Source: Nageia nagi
Lineage: Eukaryota > Pinophyta
Direction: 5' to 3'
Assembly (NCBI GenBank): GCA_050084985.1
Contig: JBITNC010000001.1
Coordinates: 68,820,001-68,884,000 of the forward strand
Length of the DNA stretch: 64,000 nt
Positions 21,641 through 31,664 of the stretch are shown piece by piece; the first letter of the stretch is position 1; each line of letters opens with the position of its first letter. The translations under genes were made by a program, and so were the position numbers. The notes beneath the pieces are model-generated. The model was not told the DNA's origin and did no database searches. It worked only from the letters and a program-made list of their open reading frames with translations.

Positions 21641-21964
21641 ATGAATATTTATTTAATAGTTAATATGGATAACTCGAGCTTATTTGAGCCTTTCATGATT
21701 ACAAAGATGAAGCAACAATAGGTCAATTTCTACATTTATTGAATATCTTGCACCAAATCCAAAGGATAAGTTGAAGGAAGATTCTATTTTGAAAAATAAG
21801 GTTCATACTACAAGAAGGGATCACCAAGAGATCTAATTGGTTGGGTTGATAGGATAACTTATTAGGAAACCTAAATAGTATGACCAATCAAAGGTGAGAT
21901 AATTATTCCCTCATCTTATTCCCAAGTAAGCATTATGGGGCTAAATGCCTTCTCATTAGGGAGG

Positions 21965-23070
21965 TGTGATTTGAAGATTGATTGTCTATGTTGGAGACTT
22001 AGCCAAAGGTATTTATATTTAGAAAATTATGAGGATCAAATTAAAATCTAGGGTAGATTATTTGTAGAAGGCTAGTGCTAATACTAAAGTAAACACCAAC
22101 ACTAAGTATTTTTAAGAATGAGGAGTCATGACTATGGGAGATGATATATTTGGTGTATTATTCATCTTAGGGGTATTCTAAAGGTAAGTTTATATGTTTG
22201 GAAAGTTGCATAATATCTTGAATGATTGACCTAGGAAGGATGATAGGGGAATCAAGTCTTCAACTAAAAATTACACTATTATGGTAGTGCCAACATGGGA
22301 TTTCTAGAGTTGTTTCATTTTGAAGTTAAGAGTTTGTATGGATGTAGGAGATGTCATACTTGTATTATTTTCTCTATTCAGATTCCTGCATGAAGAGGCT
22401 AGCACCAACACTAGCACTACTATTCCATATCATGTATCAGGGAAGTTGAAGAGGTTTGAGTCATTCTTTCAATTTCTAAGGAGAGCCATATAACGTTTTG
22501 GGGAGTATTGGTTCATCCTATATTACCTTATAGAATCCTCATTTTTTGTTGTTGAATTTAGTGAAAAGATTATAAAAGGTGATGCATGAATTCAATGCAT
22601 TGTATATGCTTTGAGAAGTATTACAGACCTATGAGAACCTATTATTAGAGGTTGCGAATGATCCATAAGCATTTTTGATTATAGGAGTATAATATATTGT
22701 ATGTATTAGTTCTTGCTCTTATCTTGACATTGCAATGCTTCATTTGAGATCAATAGTTACAAACTTCATACCAAAAGGGGATGTGCTCTCACATTGAGAG
22801 GATCAACCTTGATAAATATGAGTCAAATTATGTGTATATGATTGTAATATTTTATTATTATTCATTTCATTGAATGGTTCAAGTTATTTGACTATCATAC
22901 ATATAATTAAAGGGAATTGGCATAGCTAATAATAGCAATAATCCATATTTGAGGACCTAAGAATGCTATAAGCATTCAATGATTATAGATTACCAAATGA
23001 TTCTTTTACTTTCTTGAGATACATATTTGACATGAATAAGGATTTTAAGGATTATATCATCAAGGGAGGA
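21965..23070 (+). other. Unassigned sequence, possibly chromovirus 3' LTR or untranslated region
   Basis: TTAGGGAGG followed by TGTGATTTG at 21,965 could be a polypurine tract and an LTR start, but no second copy exists in the window to prove it. The stretch has short echoes of CACCAACACTA (about 22,090 and 22,400). No coding similarity was found. Confidence 0.3.
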
Positions 23071-23460
23071 TGTTAGGATGATAAAATATTTATCGCTTTA
23101 TTAAATGTTATCCCTCTTGTGTCTAGCTTTGATTGAGAGTCTTAGATATTTTTTTCTATTAATTCTAGGTCAATTGATATTAATAAAAAAGAAAAGTTTT
23201 GAAAGAATCTTTGAACCTTATACAATCTGAAAAAGTGTAGTATAGGATATATTTGTTTTCAAAATATACATATATATGATTTTGTAATAGTGATATCTAC
23301 CTCTAGTTTCAACCTTGGTTGGATCGAATTCAAATATATATACTAATATATTATATATATTAATATAATATATATATATATTATATATATATATATATAT
23401 ATGTTCATCCAATCAACTCTAGATAAGAGTCTCTTTCCCCAAATTTTTGCTTCATTTTAG
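23060..23460 (+). other. Candidate LTR start preceded by a purine tract
   Basis: CAAGGGAGGA runs directly into TGTTAGGATGATAAA at 23,071, the usual polypurine-tract/LTR arrangement. It could be the true 3' LTR of the chromovirus or the LTR of the copia fragment that follows. Only one copy is in the window, so neither is shown. Confidence 0.35.
23332..23402. repeat. TA-rich microsatellite
   Basis: Runs of TATATA with occasional AATA interruptions. It is fully self-complementary, and the short open stretches across it on the minus strand are low-complexity artefacts. Confidence 0.9.
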
Positions 23461-23469
23461 CTCAAGAAT

Positions 23470-24485
23470 ATTGGAAGGAATTGAAGGAGAATTACTAAGG
23501 GAGTACCCAAGTCAAGAAGGTGAATTTGCAAACTTTGTAGAGAGAGATTTTGAAAATCTCAAATAGGAGGAGAATTAAACTATAAGAGATTACTATGTTA
23601 AAGTAAAAATTGTACTAAATAAAATGGCATACTTGGAGAGATCATAGAGAAAAAGGTAGTAATTAAAAAGGTTTTAATAACCTTGATAGAGAAGTTTGAA
23701 AGTACAAACCTTATCATAGAAGAAACAAAATACCTCTTGAAAATGTACAGATTCATTAATTGGCTCTCTCACATCTCATGAAGAGAGAATTGCTAAGAGA
23801 AAGAAGGATAAAGAAGGACGTTCTATAAAGGAACAAGCTTTTTTTTACAAAAGATAATGATGGAGGAAGAGGTCATAGTAGGGGTTCTAGAGGAAGAGGA
23901 GGTAGGAGAGGCTCCTACTATGGTAGAGGTTGAGGAAGATCTCAAGATTCAAAAAATGACTAGAATCATGTACAAGAGGAGGATCTAGTGCATGAGGAAG
24001 AGAGATCAAAGTAGAGATATGAGAAATATGCAGTGTTACAATTATAACAAATATGGAAATTATGAAAGGGATTGCAAGCTAAAAAAATTAGTACATTATG
24101 AAGAAGAGGATTCCTATGAGGATGATACTTTGTTTTGTATGATTGAAGAAAAAGTGGATCAAACACTTTTTGTCTCAAACAAAATAGCACAAAGGAGATA
24201 TGGATCCTAGATAGTAGGTGCAGAAACCATATGAATGGCCAGAAGGATGTATTTTCATATCTTGATTCTTCTTATGAATCCAATATCAAGATTGAGATGA
24301 GAAGAGCTGGAGGTGGTTGCAAAAGGAGTAATGAAGGTTCCTACCAGGAGAGGAAAAATAATGAAGTTAAAAGATATTTACTATACATCTTGTTTAAGTA
24401 TTCATTCATAAGTATTGGTAAAATATTTGAAAAGAATTATAATTTAAAATTTTGAACATATGAAGAAAATTGATTACCACTATAA
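23470..24485 (+). pseudogene. Ty1/copia gag and protease fragment (copia-C)
   Basis: Gag reads in broken frames: a SLTSHEERIAKRKKD-like motif near 23,765, a Gly/Arg-rich stretch at 23,860-23,950, and CYNYNKYGNYERDCKLKK at 24,034-24,087. In that knuckle the second Cys is Tyr and the His is Asn, both one-base transitions. The protease start W-I-L-D-S-(R)-C-R-N-H-M at 24,197-24,235 keeps the catalytic Asp but has Gly changed to Arg. The fragment stops where the long LTR begins at 24,486, which probably marks a later insertion or deletion. Confidence 0.75.
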
Positions 24486-24785
24486 TGTAACGACCCACTC
24501 AAAAATAAATACTATGACTTGATGATCTTAGAGGATTTGAATTAAATTCAAGATGATTTACATTGTGAAATGGATTATGAATGATATTATGCATCATTTG
24601 TGTCAATTTTATGCTAGCTTTGAGGTTATTATGACATAGGTAATAGGTTGACCCAACGTAAGAGTTAGGTTGGAGACCCCAGAAAACCAAAGATGAGATG
24701 GTTAGGGAAATGAATTGGTAAAAGTGAGGAAATGATTGGCATCGAATTTCTGACATCCATAAGGGCATTTGTAGATCATATATAT

Positions 24786-25840
24786 TTATATCTCCATTAT
24801 TGTGTATAATACCTAATTTAGATATTGTATATGTGTATGCACTAATAAATTACCTTGCAGGATGAGTGGTCGATGTAAGTAAATGTGAGTGTCACAAATA
24901 TATGATATTCATTTTGGAATTAGACTAGGATATTGATTGACTATTTTCGAATGATGCAAGGAATATTTCAATTATTTGAATTTAAATTTTCACTAAGGAT
25001 TTTAGTAGATTTAGGTGAAAATTAAAAAAATAATTTAGGGCTAAAATGATTATTTGTCATTTTTTGGTGGTTATAAGGTTATTTTGTGATTTTGTGAAAA
25101 TAATGGAGAAGGTATCCCTACACAACTTATTTCCTTGTGTCAGCTGTATAAAATTAATTGGAAATACTTTGTAACCTAATATGAAGGGTACAAATTACTT
25201 TCTATCATATAATACTTGCAAATAAATTTATTTGAGACCTACCACGAAAAAATAAAATGACTACATCTTCCAAAAAATATATATGGGTTGAAGGAATAGT
25301 CACATTCTTGGATATATTATACTCAACTTTAGCTATAAATATCTTGGTAGGTTACCATTGATCTAGTAGTACGTGAAGTCTAGCTTATTTTTATTGCTGA
25401 AGTCTAGCTTATTTTTCTTCCCCCTTGGCTTCATGATTCTCTCTATTCTTGGCGTAGAAATAAAAGTATAATTGGATTATTGAAAGCCAAAGTGGAGTGT
25501 GCTGTGTGTCTAGCCTCACCATGGAACACTAGGTCTATAAATGAAAAGAACTAAAAGCTCGAAGTCAGATTCTGAATTGTCAGAATGAAAAAAATCAAAC
25601 TAGTGCAAGTTTATGTATGGAGAGGAAGAATCTGATTTTAGATTATTGAATATCACTCTAGTCTATTGGCATTGGTATTAAAATTTTACCGGTTAAGTTT
25701 GCTTGGAAGTTGCCTAGAATATAGGTGCTTGATGTGATGATTTTATCTATGGAATTAAAACCTCTTTATCTGTGTTAATGTAAATAACTCCCAGGTCCCT
25801 TCAACTTTCCTATTTTTTTTATATCCTAAGACTGCATTTC
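24786..25840 (+). other. Left part of the long LTR
   Basis: No gene seen. It is AT-rich, with a short direct repeat GAAGTCTAGCTTATTTTT at about 25,375 and 25,399. It contains none of the 92-bp repeat units, which begin at about 25,841. Confidence 0.4.
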
Positions 25841-26600
25841 AAAGAGGCACTTTTTAAAACCATTCATAAGACCTTTCAACATATCTGTATTTATTTAATT
25901 CTAGTGATCATTGCAGTGCATAAGACTGTAGCTCGATGAAGCATTTTGTCAGAAAATTCCTAGATCCTCTCAACATATCCGTATTTGTTTAAATCTAGCG
26001 ATCATTGCATTGCATGAGACTACAATCTGATGGGGCATTTTGTCAAACAATTCATTGGCCTTTACAGCGAATTCATTTTATACATATTAGATATCATTGC
26101 AGGTCACAATACTATAATTCAATGAGGCAATTTGTAAAATAATTCATAGGACCTCTCAATGTATTTGTATTTATCAAAATCCACTGGTCTTTGCTTGGCA
26201 TGAGACTACAATTCGATGGGGCATTTCATCCAATGATTCACTGGCCATCCAACGTGTCTAACTACATTTTGATGTGGTATTTTGTCAAGCAATCCACAGG
26301 TATCCTTAGCATAACTATCAAACTCATATTACACTGCATTTTTATGAGGCATTTTTTCAAACAATTCCCTGATCCTTGCAACTCGTTCGATACTGCTCCT
26401 AATGCATCTTTCAGACTGTATTCAATGAGGCATTTTGTCAAACAATTCGTAGGCCACTTCAATATTACATGATACAGTTGTCAAATATTTTGTAGACACT
26501 CCCAAGGAAACCATTCGTACATAGCACTTTGTCTTGTATTTTTTTATGGGCATTAAATTAAACAATTTACGGATCCCTTTTTAACGTAGCCGATTTATTT
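25841..26600 (+). repeat. Degenerate tandem array, ~92-bp unit, left block
   Basis: The motif GATGAGGCATTTTGTCAAAC, followed by AATTCATAGG and CAACATATCCGTATTTATT, recurs near 25,843, 25,936, 26,030, 26,122, 26,214, 26,271, 26,346, 26,425 and 26,546. Early spacings are 92-94 bp, with shortened units later. The array resumes after the nested element at 28,760. Stretches that look open (26,191-26,472 and its reverse) are repeat by-products. Confidence 0.85.
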
Positions 26601-26609
26601 CTATTTTTC

Positions 26610-26847
26610 TGTAAAGAAATAAGGATGAATTGATATATTACAATGAAGGAGAGCCCAAATAAATAGGGAAAAATACAAGCTAGTGGACAAATGCATGATA
26701 ACCATGCATAGGATAAAGTCCACAAGATGAAAAATATTTGTTATGCTCTAATCATAACAAAGTAACAAATAATCAAACCTAGGAATAAATAATATACTCC
26801 TAAAGAACTTAAGCAAATATTATACCTATGTATAATATACTCTAACA
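26610..26847 (-). repeat. 238-bp LTR of the single-LTR element
   Basis: In element orientation it starts TGTTAGAGTATATTATAC and ends TTTCTTTACA. It holds a TATTTATTTGGGCTCTCC promoter-like stretch. It directly follows a run of seven G (plus-strand CCCCCCC at 26,848-26,854), a good polypurine tract. Confidence 0.75.
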
Positions 26848-26854
26848 CCCCCCC

Positions 26855-28744
26855 TTAAGTGAACAAGGAGGTAAAGTGGCATATCCACATAAATGAGTCC
26901 CGGCAACAAGGCCTGATTAGGTACTCATGTACAAAAAATCTCTCATAAGCAGAGAAAAGGAGAAAACCCATAGGAAAAACTCCCTCCTAAAAGAGAGAAA
27001 GAAAAAACAAGAAGGTGGATAACTTCCATCACTCAAGAGACTAATGCCAGAAGCTAAAGAACCTCCAAAGAAATCAGGATAGAAAAGCTACCAATATGCA
27101 AGAGTGAGTCAAAAAATACTACACGATCAACACCAACAAAGAGAGTCCCTCAACCTGAAAATAGGGCACGAACTCCACATATGAAAAGGATATCGATAAT
27201 GCAGCTGGTAGACCACAAGCAAGAAAAGCAGCAAATTTCTTGTGCACATGTCATTAGAGAGCCAACCTTGGAGCCCATGTGCAAAGAAGAAAGCACATGT
27301 CATTAGAGAGCCAAGCTTGGAGCCCGTGTGCAAAGAAGAAAGCACACATCATTAGAGAGCCAAGTTTGGAGCCCATATGCTGATATCCATAAAAAAGAGG
27401 TTGTGAATGTAGCAAGATCAACGGAAGCATTTTGTAGTTGGAAATCCCCCCTTAATGCTGACGAGGAGAAATGACAAGTCACAAGATAAGGTATTGGAAG
27501 ACCACCATAAGATCCATAAAGGACTCAAATAAGCTACCTTAAGGACAAGGGTAGAAACCATGAGTTGGGCTATGAGACCTTTGAAGGCATCTAACTAGGT
27601 AGTAAAAGACTACCAAAAAATATAATCCCTAAAAAAAAGGCCTTTATAGATTAGGCTTACAATTAACTCCACTGAAAAAAGCTCTTAGTCTGCTTCGCAT
27701 AGGAAAAAATGGCACCCAAAATGGAATCCCGGAACCTTCACATTCTAGTCACAGATCCACAAGATCCGCCATGGCAACAAATCTCACCGGCATAAATGCC
27801 ACAAAATGCAAGTGGCAATAAAATGCAGGTCTCTAGACTACAAATGCCATGCCAGGGAGGGAAGAAAGTTTCATTTAATAGTGGCAGGATTCCAAAAAAT
27901 ACCAAATGGGATGCCCAAACACTTCCTGATAGTAGAGAAACGCTCAACCACCATATCTTCGATATGACATTTTTCAGCCAGCCAAGCACACCAAAAATGC
28001 AGTCCAGTTAGCGTAGAGAATGGCTAGTCAATTGAATGGTATACAAATCATATTTCCAGTTAGTAGTATGGGCCCAAGCCACTTTAGCATGCACAATCAT
28101 GAATGACAGACAAAACACACCAAAAATCTGCACATATCGGATCTCCTTTACCCAGTAGATACTTGCTCACAATCTGTTAGACCGTCACAACCATGAAGCG
28201 GGGAAACCACTGAATGGAGCATGCAACCCACGAAGGAAGCAAAAACATGTCCAACACTTTAGATCCCACATATCAACACACAATGAGGCCCATGAAAAAT
28301 ATGTAGAAAATAAAGTGCACAACAGAAGCGCTATGAGGACTACACCCAGGAAGCCATGCCAGTGGAGGTGAAGGCCTGTTAACAGAGCCAAAAAATGTTG
28401 TGCATACATAGCAAACATAGACAAAAATCCATGATGCAGCCACCATCATCATGAAATCTACCGAGCAGCCAACTCTCTCAAATTTTAGGCCCATCACACC
28501 AAGAATGCACATACGGGAAATAAATATTCACCCAAAAGAGATAGGTCACAATGAAGCCTCCAAAACATTGCAGATGGCCTCCAGAAATCCATGCCACAAG
28601 CTATGTAGACAAAGAGAAAAAATAGGTCATCTACCACAAAATTGAATGCAACAAAAAATGGAGGTGAGGGGGATTGGCTCAAGGAGGCCAACCCCCCTTC
28701 ATAGATTTGTTGATCAAATTGAGGGTAGGTTCAGAGAAATACCT
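26855..28744 (-). other. Internal region of the single-LTR element, no coding family recognised
   Basis: The base composition is richer in G+C than the surroundings. Open stretches of 60-90 codons occur on both strands (for example 28,185-28,512 minus, Leu/Phe/Cys-rich) but overlap each other, lack family motifs and lack consistent starts, so I do not call genes. It contains a three-copy 49-bp repeat. It is best described as a LARD- or TRIM-like non-coding internal region. Confidence 0.55.
27245..27381. repeat. Tandem repeat, 49-bp unit, three copies
   Basis: Copies start at 27,245, 27,294 and 27,343 with CACATGTCATTAGAGAGCCA, followed by a TTGGAGCCC block and GCAAAGAAGAAAG. The spacing is exactly 49 bp, with few differences. 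The last copy is incomplete. Confidence 0.92.
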
Positions 28745-28756
28745 GCTCTGATACCA
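28745..28756 (-). promoter_or_regulatory. Primer-binding site of the single-LTR element (initiator tRNA-Met)
   Basis: In element orientation this is TGGTATCAGAGC, the exact plant initiator tRNA-Met complement. It proves the orientation and that the 5' LTR should lie immediately to the right. Confidence 0.9.
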
Positions 28757-28759
28757 TGT

Positions 28760-29100
28760 TGGAGAGGTATTCTGTCAAACAACTCATAGGTCTCTTGAAC
28801 ATTTCGATGAAGCATTTGGTTAGACAATTCATAACCCTTTTAGCATATAATTTTGTTTTACTACTCGATTTGTCAAATTATTTACTGACCCCTTCAATGT
28901 ATTTGTATTGTTCACAAGCATTGCATTTAAAAACCACAAGCTCTTTTAACGTATCCGTGATCCTTAGTTCAAGCTATTCCATAAGTCTACATTTTAATGA
29001 GGCATTTTTTCAAATAATTTATTGACCCTTTAACGTATCAGTTTTATTCATGATGCTACATTTGATGAGGCATTTTATCAAACAATTCAAATATCCTTTC
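28760..29100 (+). repeat. Degenerate ~92-bp tandem array, right block
   Basis: It continues the array of 25,841-26,600: GAGAGGTATTCTGTCAAAC at 28,762, then GATGAAGCATTTGG near 28,808, AATGAGGCATTTTTTC near 28,997 and GATGAGGCATTTTATC near 29,065. Units are more irregular than in the left block. The open stretch 28,756-29,025 is a repeat by-product. Confidence 0.8.
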
Positions 29101-31570
29101 CTGAAGCAAGCTTCAGGGTATCACATGTTCCGTTATAAGAGATTGTAATTACTTTTTCGACTTTTCATAAGAATTTAACCATTATAAAGGTGTGTTTTAT
29201 TCTTTTTGAGATTTCCATAAAATATTTGGAATAAATAATAATATTTACATTGATAGTATTACTAAGTATGAAATTTGTTTTTGGATTGATATTGGAATTT
29301 AAAAAATTTAGTTAATTTGATAAGGTAATAGAAAAATGAGAGAATGTGGTACCATTTCAGATATGTTTATGATTGAAAATGTAGTTTAATAAAGGAGTTT
29401 TGAAATAATGATATTTTTGCCAAGATGGAGTATTGTTTGAATAAAATTGTATGATATATTTGCATCTAGGGTAAGATGCACCTTTATAAAAATAAAAGAG
29501 CTATCTTGATCCTCATAAAACTCTAACTAAATCCTAGTACTCAACACCATATCATCTTGATTCTCTTGGATGGAGGCATGATCGAGGACAATGATAGATG
29601 GATGAATACTTATTAAAGGATAATGATGGTGATGAAGAACCCCTTCGGAGTTGATACTACTTACGTAAATAGGGTTATTGCAAATTGTATAATAATAGCA
29701 AACCCTAATTTGATAAACCAAGTATGAAATAACAATTACTTATAAAAGAATTTATGTATTCCTAATACATGACCTTATTCAATGGTTAGCATCAATTAGG
29801 AATGATGTAATTTTAGACTCCTTATTCAATGAAGTAATGAGATACCTTAATACTTATAAAGGTAAGGTTCTAAGGATATGATGTACTCAATTCCTTTACA
29901 AATAATGAAGTTTGGACACACTTTGTCTCTGAAATACGATCAAAGTTAGAAGTTCTATAAAGAAATATCCTCTTAATATATTGAATAAACTTCATTTATG
30001 GATTTAGAATATTGATGTACTATGGTAAGATTGAAGGTATTAAGGTAAATTTGGATGGTGTGAATGTAGAATCAAAGTAAAAAAGAAAAAGGAAAAAAAA
30101 AGAAACTAAGTTCATTAGTAAATACAGTTTAGGATTATTCCACTTTTGAGGGTATAGGAGAACTTGTAAGATATACACCAAGCCATAGATAGTTCATTAA
30201 TTAAAATTAAATTTTAATATCTATTATCCATTTAATAAATAATCAAGGATGGGTTATTATTGGACTACGTACCTAAGATATAATAAGTCAAAACCATGAT
30301 AACTTAGTAAGGAAATGATGATGAGGTAATATGGCTTGAAGGTTACCATTAGTAATGACATAAAGAGTCAAATAGGGTTCCAAGTAAAGGAAATGGTCCT
30401 GCAAACTAATGAACATAAAAGATTAAAGCTATTATATTCTTATTACATTACATTCGAAATTAGAAGGAAGTTAGCTCAAACCTAATTAAAGTGTGGATAT
30501 CCCCCGTGTATGGAGGAAAACTAGTCGAATATGGAATTAGAACATTGAATGAGGGGGATTAATCAAATGATAAAATTAGACAATCTAGCCAAGTATTGTT
30601 TGATTACTAAATGTCTATAACTTTGAAAGATAAAGTAGAAAGATTGTAGTTATCTTGGTTTGCTAAAAGACAAGAAATGATTCCATGTGTATGTTACACT
30701 TTACACTGCTCTTCCTTGCTAGAAGTATCTATTTTTCAAGCATATTGAGACTACTTATTCTTTACATATGTTGTACTTTTAAAGTAATGTTCTTTCCTCG
30801 TATTATACATATGGGATAATTATGGTTGAATATTCTTTATTGGATTCATGAATAAGCTTATTTGAAACTTCTTATACACGTTTGATGAATTGGTGCTTTT
30901 GGATTATCCGACATGATTACTAATGGAATTTGTTAGACTAAACAAACCACTTGGGGGTATTACTCTAATACCCATGGCTTCCCAAGATATGGGTATAGGG
31001 ATTTCGGACACCATGGTGAGCCTAGCTAATAGATATGGATAGGATAGTGTCTCATATCCTTAATAGGTGGTCAGATGATTGTAGCAGTAAAAAAAGTACA
31101 ATTATCGGGTGAAGATAACTTATAGTCATACTTCCTATGGTTAAGAAAATAGGAGTATGATGACTATTCCATAAGCAATGATGCTTACCCATTTCATATG
31201 AAAGATTTCCTAGGATAATCTATCTACACCTATGAATCAAAGGTCCATACATTAGGAGAAGATGTTCAACCTTATGGATTAACATTCTCTTGGGTGATAT
31301 GGGCCCCAAGTAGAAAACCACAATGTCATGATCAAAATATCTATTGCACAGTTCATGAATGGGAATGGTGGGTTCACCTATGTGGTGTCTTCTAACAATA
31401 TGAGAATTGGAAAGGGAACACTAGAAAGTTTTTGATCAGGGTTGGTTAATCTAAATTTGACCAATCTTGCCATGTGGGTGTTGACTAGCTAGTAGCATTG
31501 ACATGCACATATGGATCGCCTTGTCCATTACTAGACCATTTGAGTATTTAATTGTAACAAAACAAATGGG
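29101..31570 (+). other. Right part of the long LTR
   Basis: About 2.5 kb of AT-rich DNA without a recognisable gene or clear tandem repeat. CTGAAGCAAGCTTCAG at 29,101 is a short inverted repeat at the end of the array. Several small open stretches have no support. Confidence 0.4.
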
Positions 31571-31577
31571 TATAAAA
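31571..31577 (+). promoter_or_regulatory. Putative TATA box of the long LTR
   Basis: TATAAAA lies 75 bp before the proposed LTR end, with an initiator-like region downstream. Its position fits a U3/R promoter. Confidence 0.5.
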
Positions 31578-31652
31578 TTTTAGGGTTTGTGATGAATGAG
31601 AATTAGGATAAATGAGGAGCATTACATTGAAAGTAGAGCAAGAGTGTTACAT

Positions 31653-31664
31653 TGGTATCAAAGC
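31653..31664 (+). promoter_or_regulatory. Primer-binding site after the long LTR (initiator tRNA-Met)
   Basis: TGGTATCAAAGC differs by one base from the initiator tRNA-Met complement. It follows GTTACA by one base, as in Tekay/Del-type chromoviruses. Confidence 0.75.

Larger units (their letters stand above)
17600..21964 (+). mobile_element. Decayed Ty3/gypsy chromovirus-like element, coding region
   Basis: Gag, protease, RT, RNase H and integrase follow in Ty3 order on the plus strand, all broken by stops and frameshifts. The sequence style (knuckle followed by a CWKLHPE-like motif, CIDYRALN in RT, and an integrase tail ending in YGPFEIIDQV) is that of plant chromoviruses related to the IFG group described from conifers. 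No 5' LTR can be recognised, so the 5' end is probably lost. A possible 3' boundary is discussed at 21,965 and 23,071. Confidence 0.75.
26610..28759 (-). mobile_element. Non-autonomous LTR element with one LTR missing, inserted in the 92-bp array
   Basis: On the minus strand, a tRNA-Met primer site (28,745-28,756) starts an internal region of about 1.9 kb that ends in a G-run and a 238-bp LTR (26,610-26,847). The LTR expected to the right of the primer site is absent. Only TGT, its first three plus-strand bases, remains before the tandem array resumes. I found no gag or pol in the internal part. The array units on the two sides are the same family, so the element landed within the array. Confidence 0.75.
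24486..31651 (+). repeat. Very long Ty3-type 5' LTR (about 5.0 kb without its insert)
   Basis: It begins TGTAACGACCC and ends GAGTGTTACA, so the termini are the inverted repeat TGTAAC/GTTACA. The end is followed by a tRNA-Met primer site at 31,653. TATAAAA lies 80 bp before the end. The LTR includes a degenerate 92-bp array split by a 2.15-kb insert (26,610-28,759). No second LTR copy lies in the window, so the full extent rests on the termini, the TATA box and the primer site. An alternative is that unrelated DNA lies between the two ends. Confidence 0.6.

Noticed and set aside
23218-23412. Tyr/Ile-rich open stretch on the minus strand
   Set aside because: It is a translation of the TA microsatellite.
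26191-26472. Open stretches on both strands in the 92-bp array
   Set aside because: They are repeat-derived, with matching by-products on both strands, and have no coding signature.
28185-28691. Hydrophobic open stretches on the minus strand that resemble membrane proteins
   Set aside because: They overlap each other in different frames in a non-coding internal region, have no shared domain, and open stretches also occur opposite them on the plus strand.
28745-28756. tRNA-like match TGGTATCAGAGC
   Set aside because: It is a retrotransposon primer-binding site (12 bases complementary to a tRNA end), not a tRNA gene; no cloverleaf is nearby. The same holds at 1,702 and 31,653.
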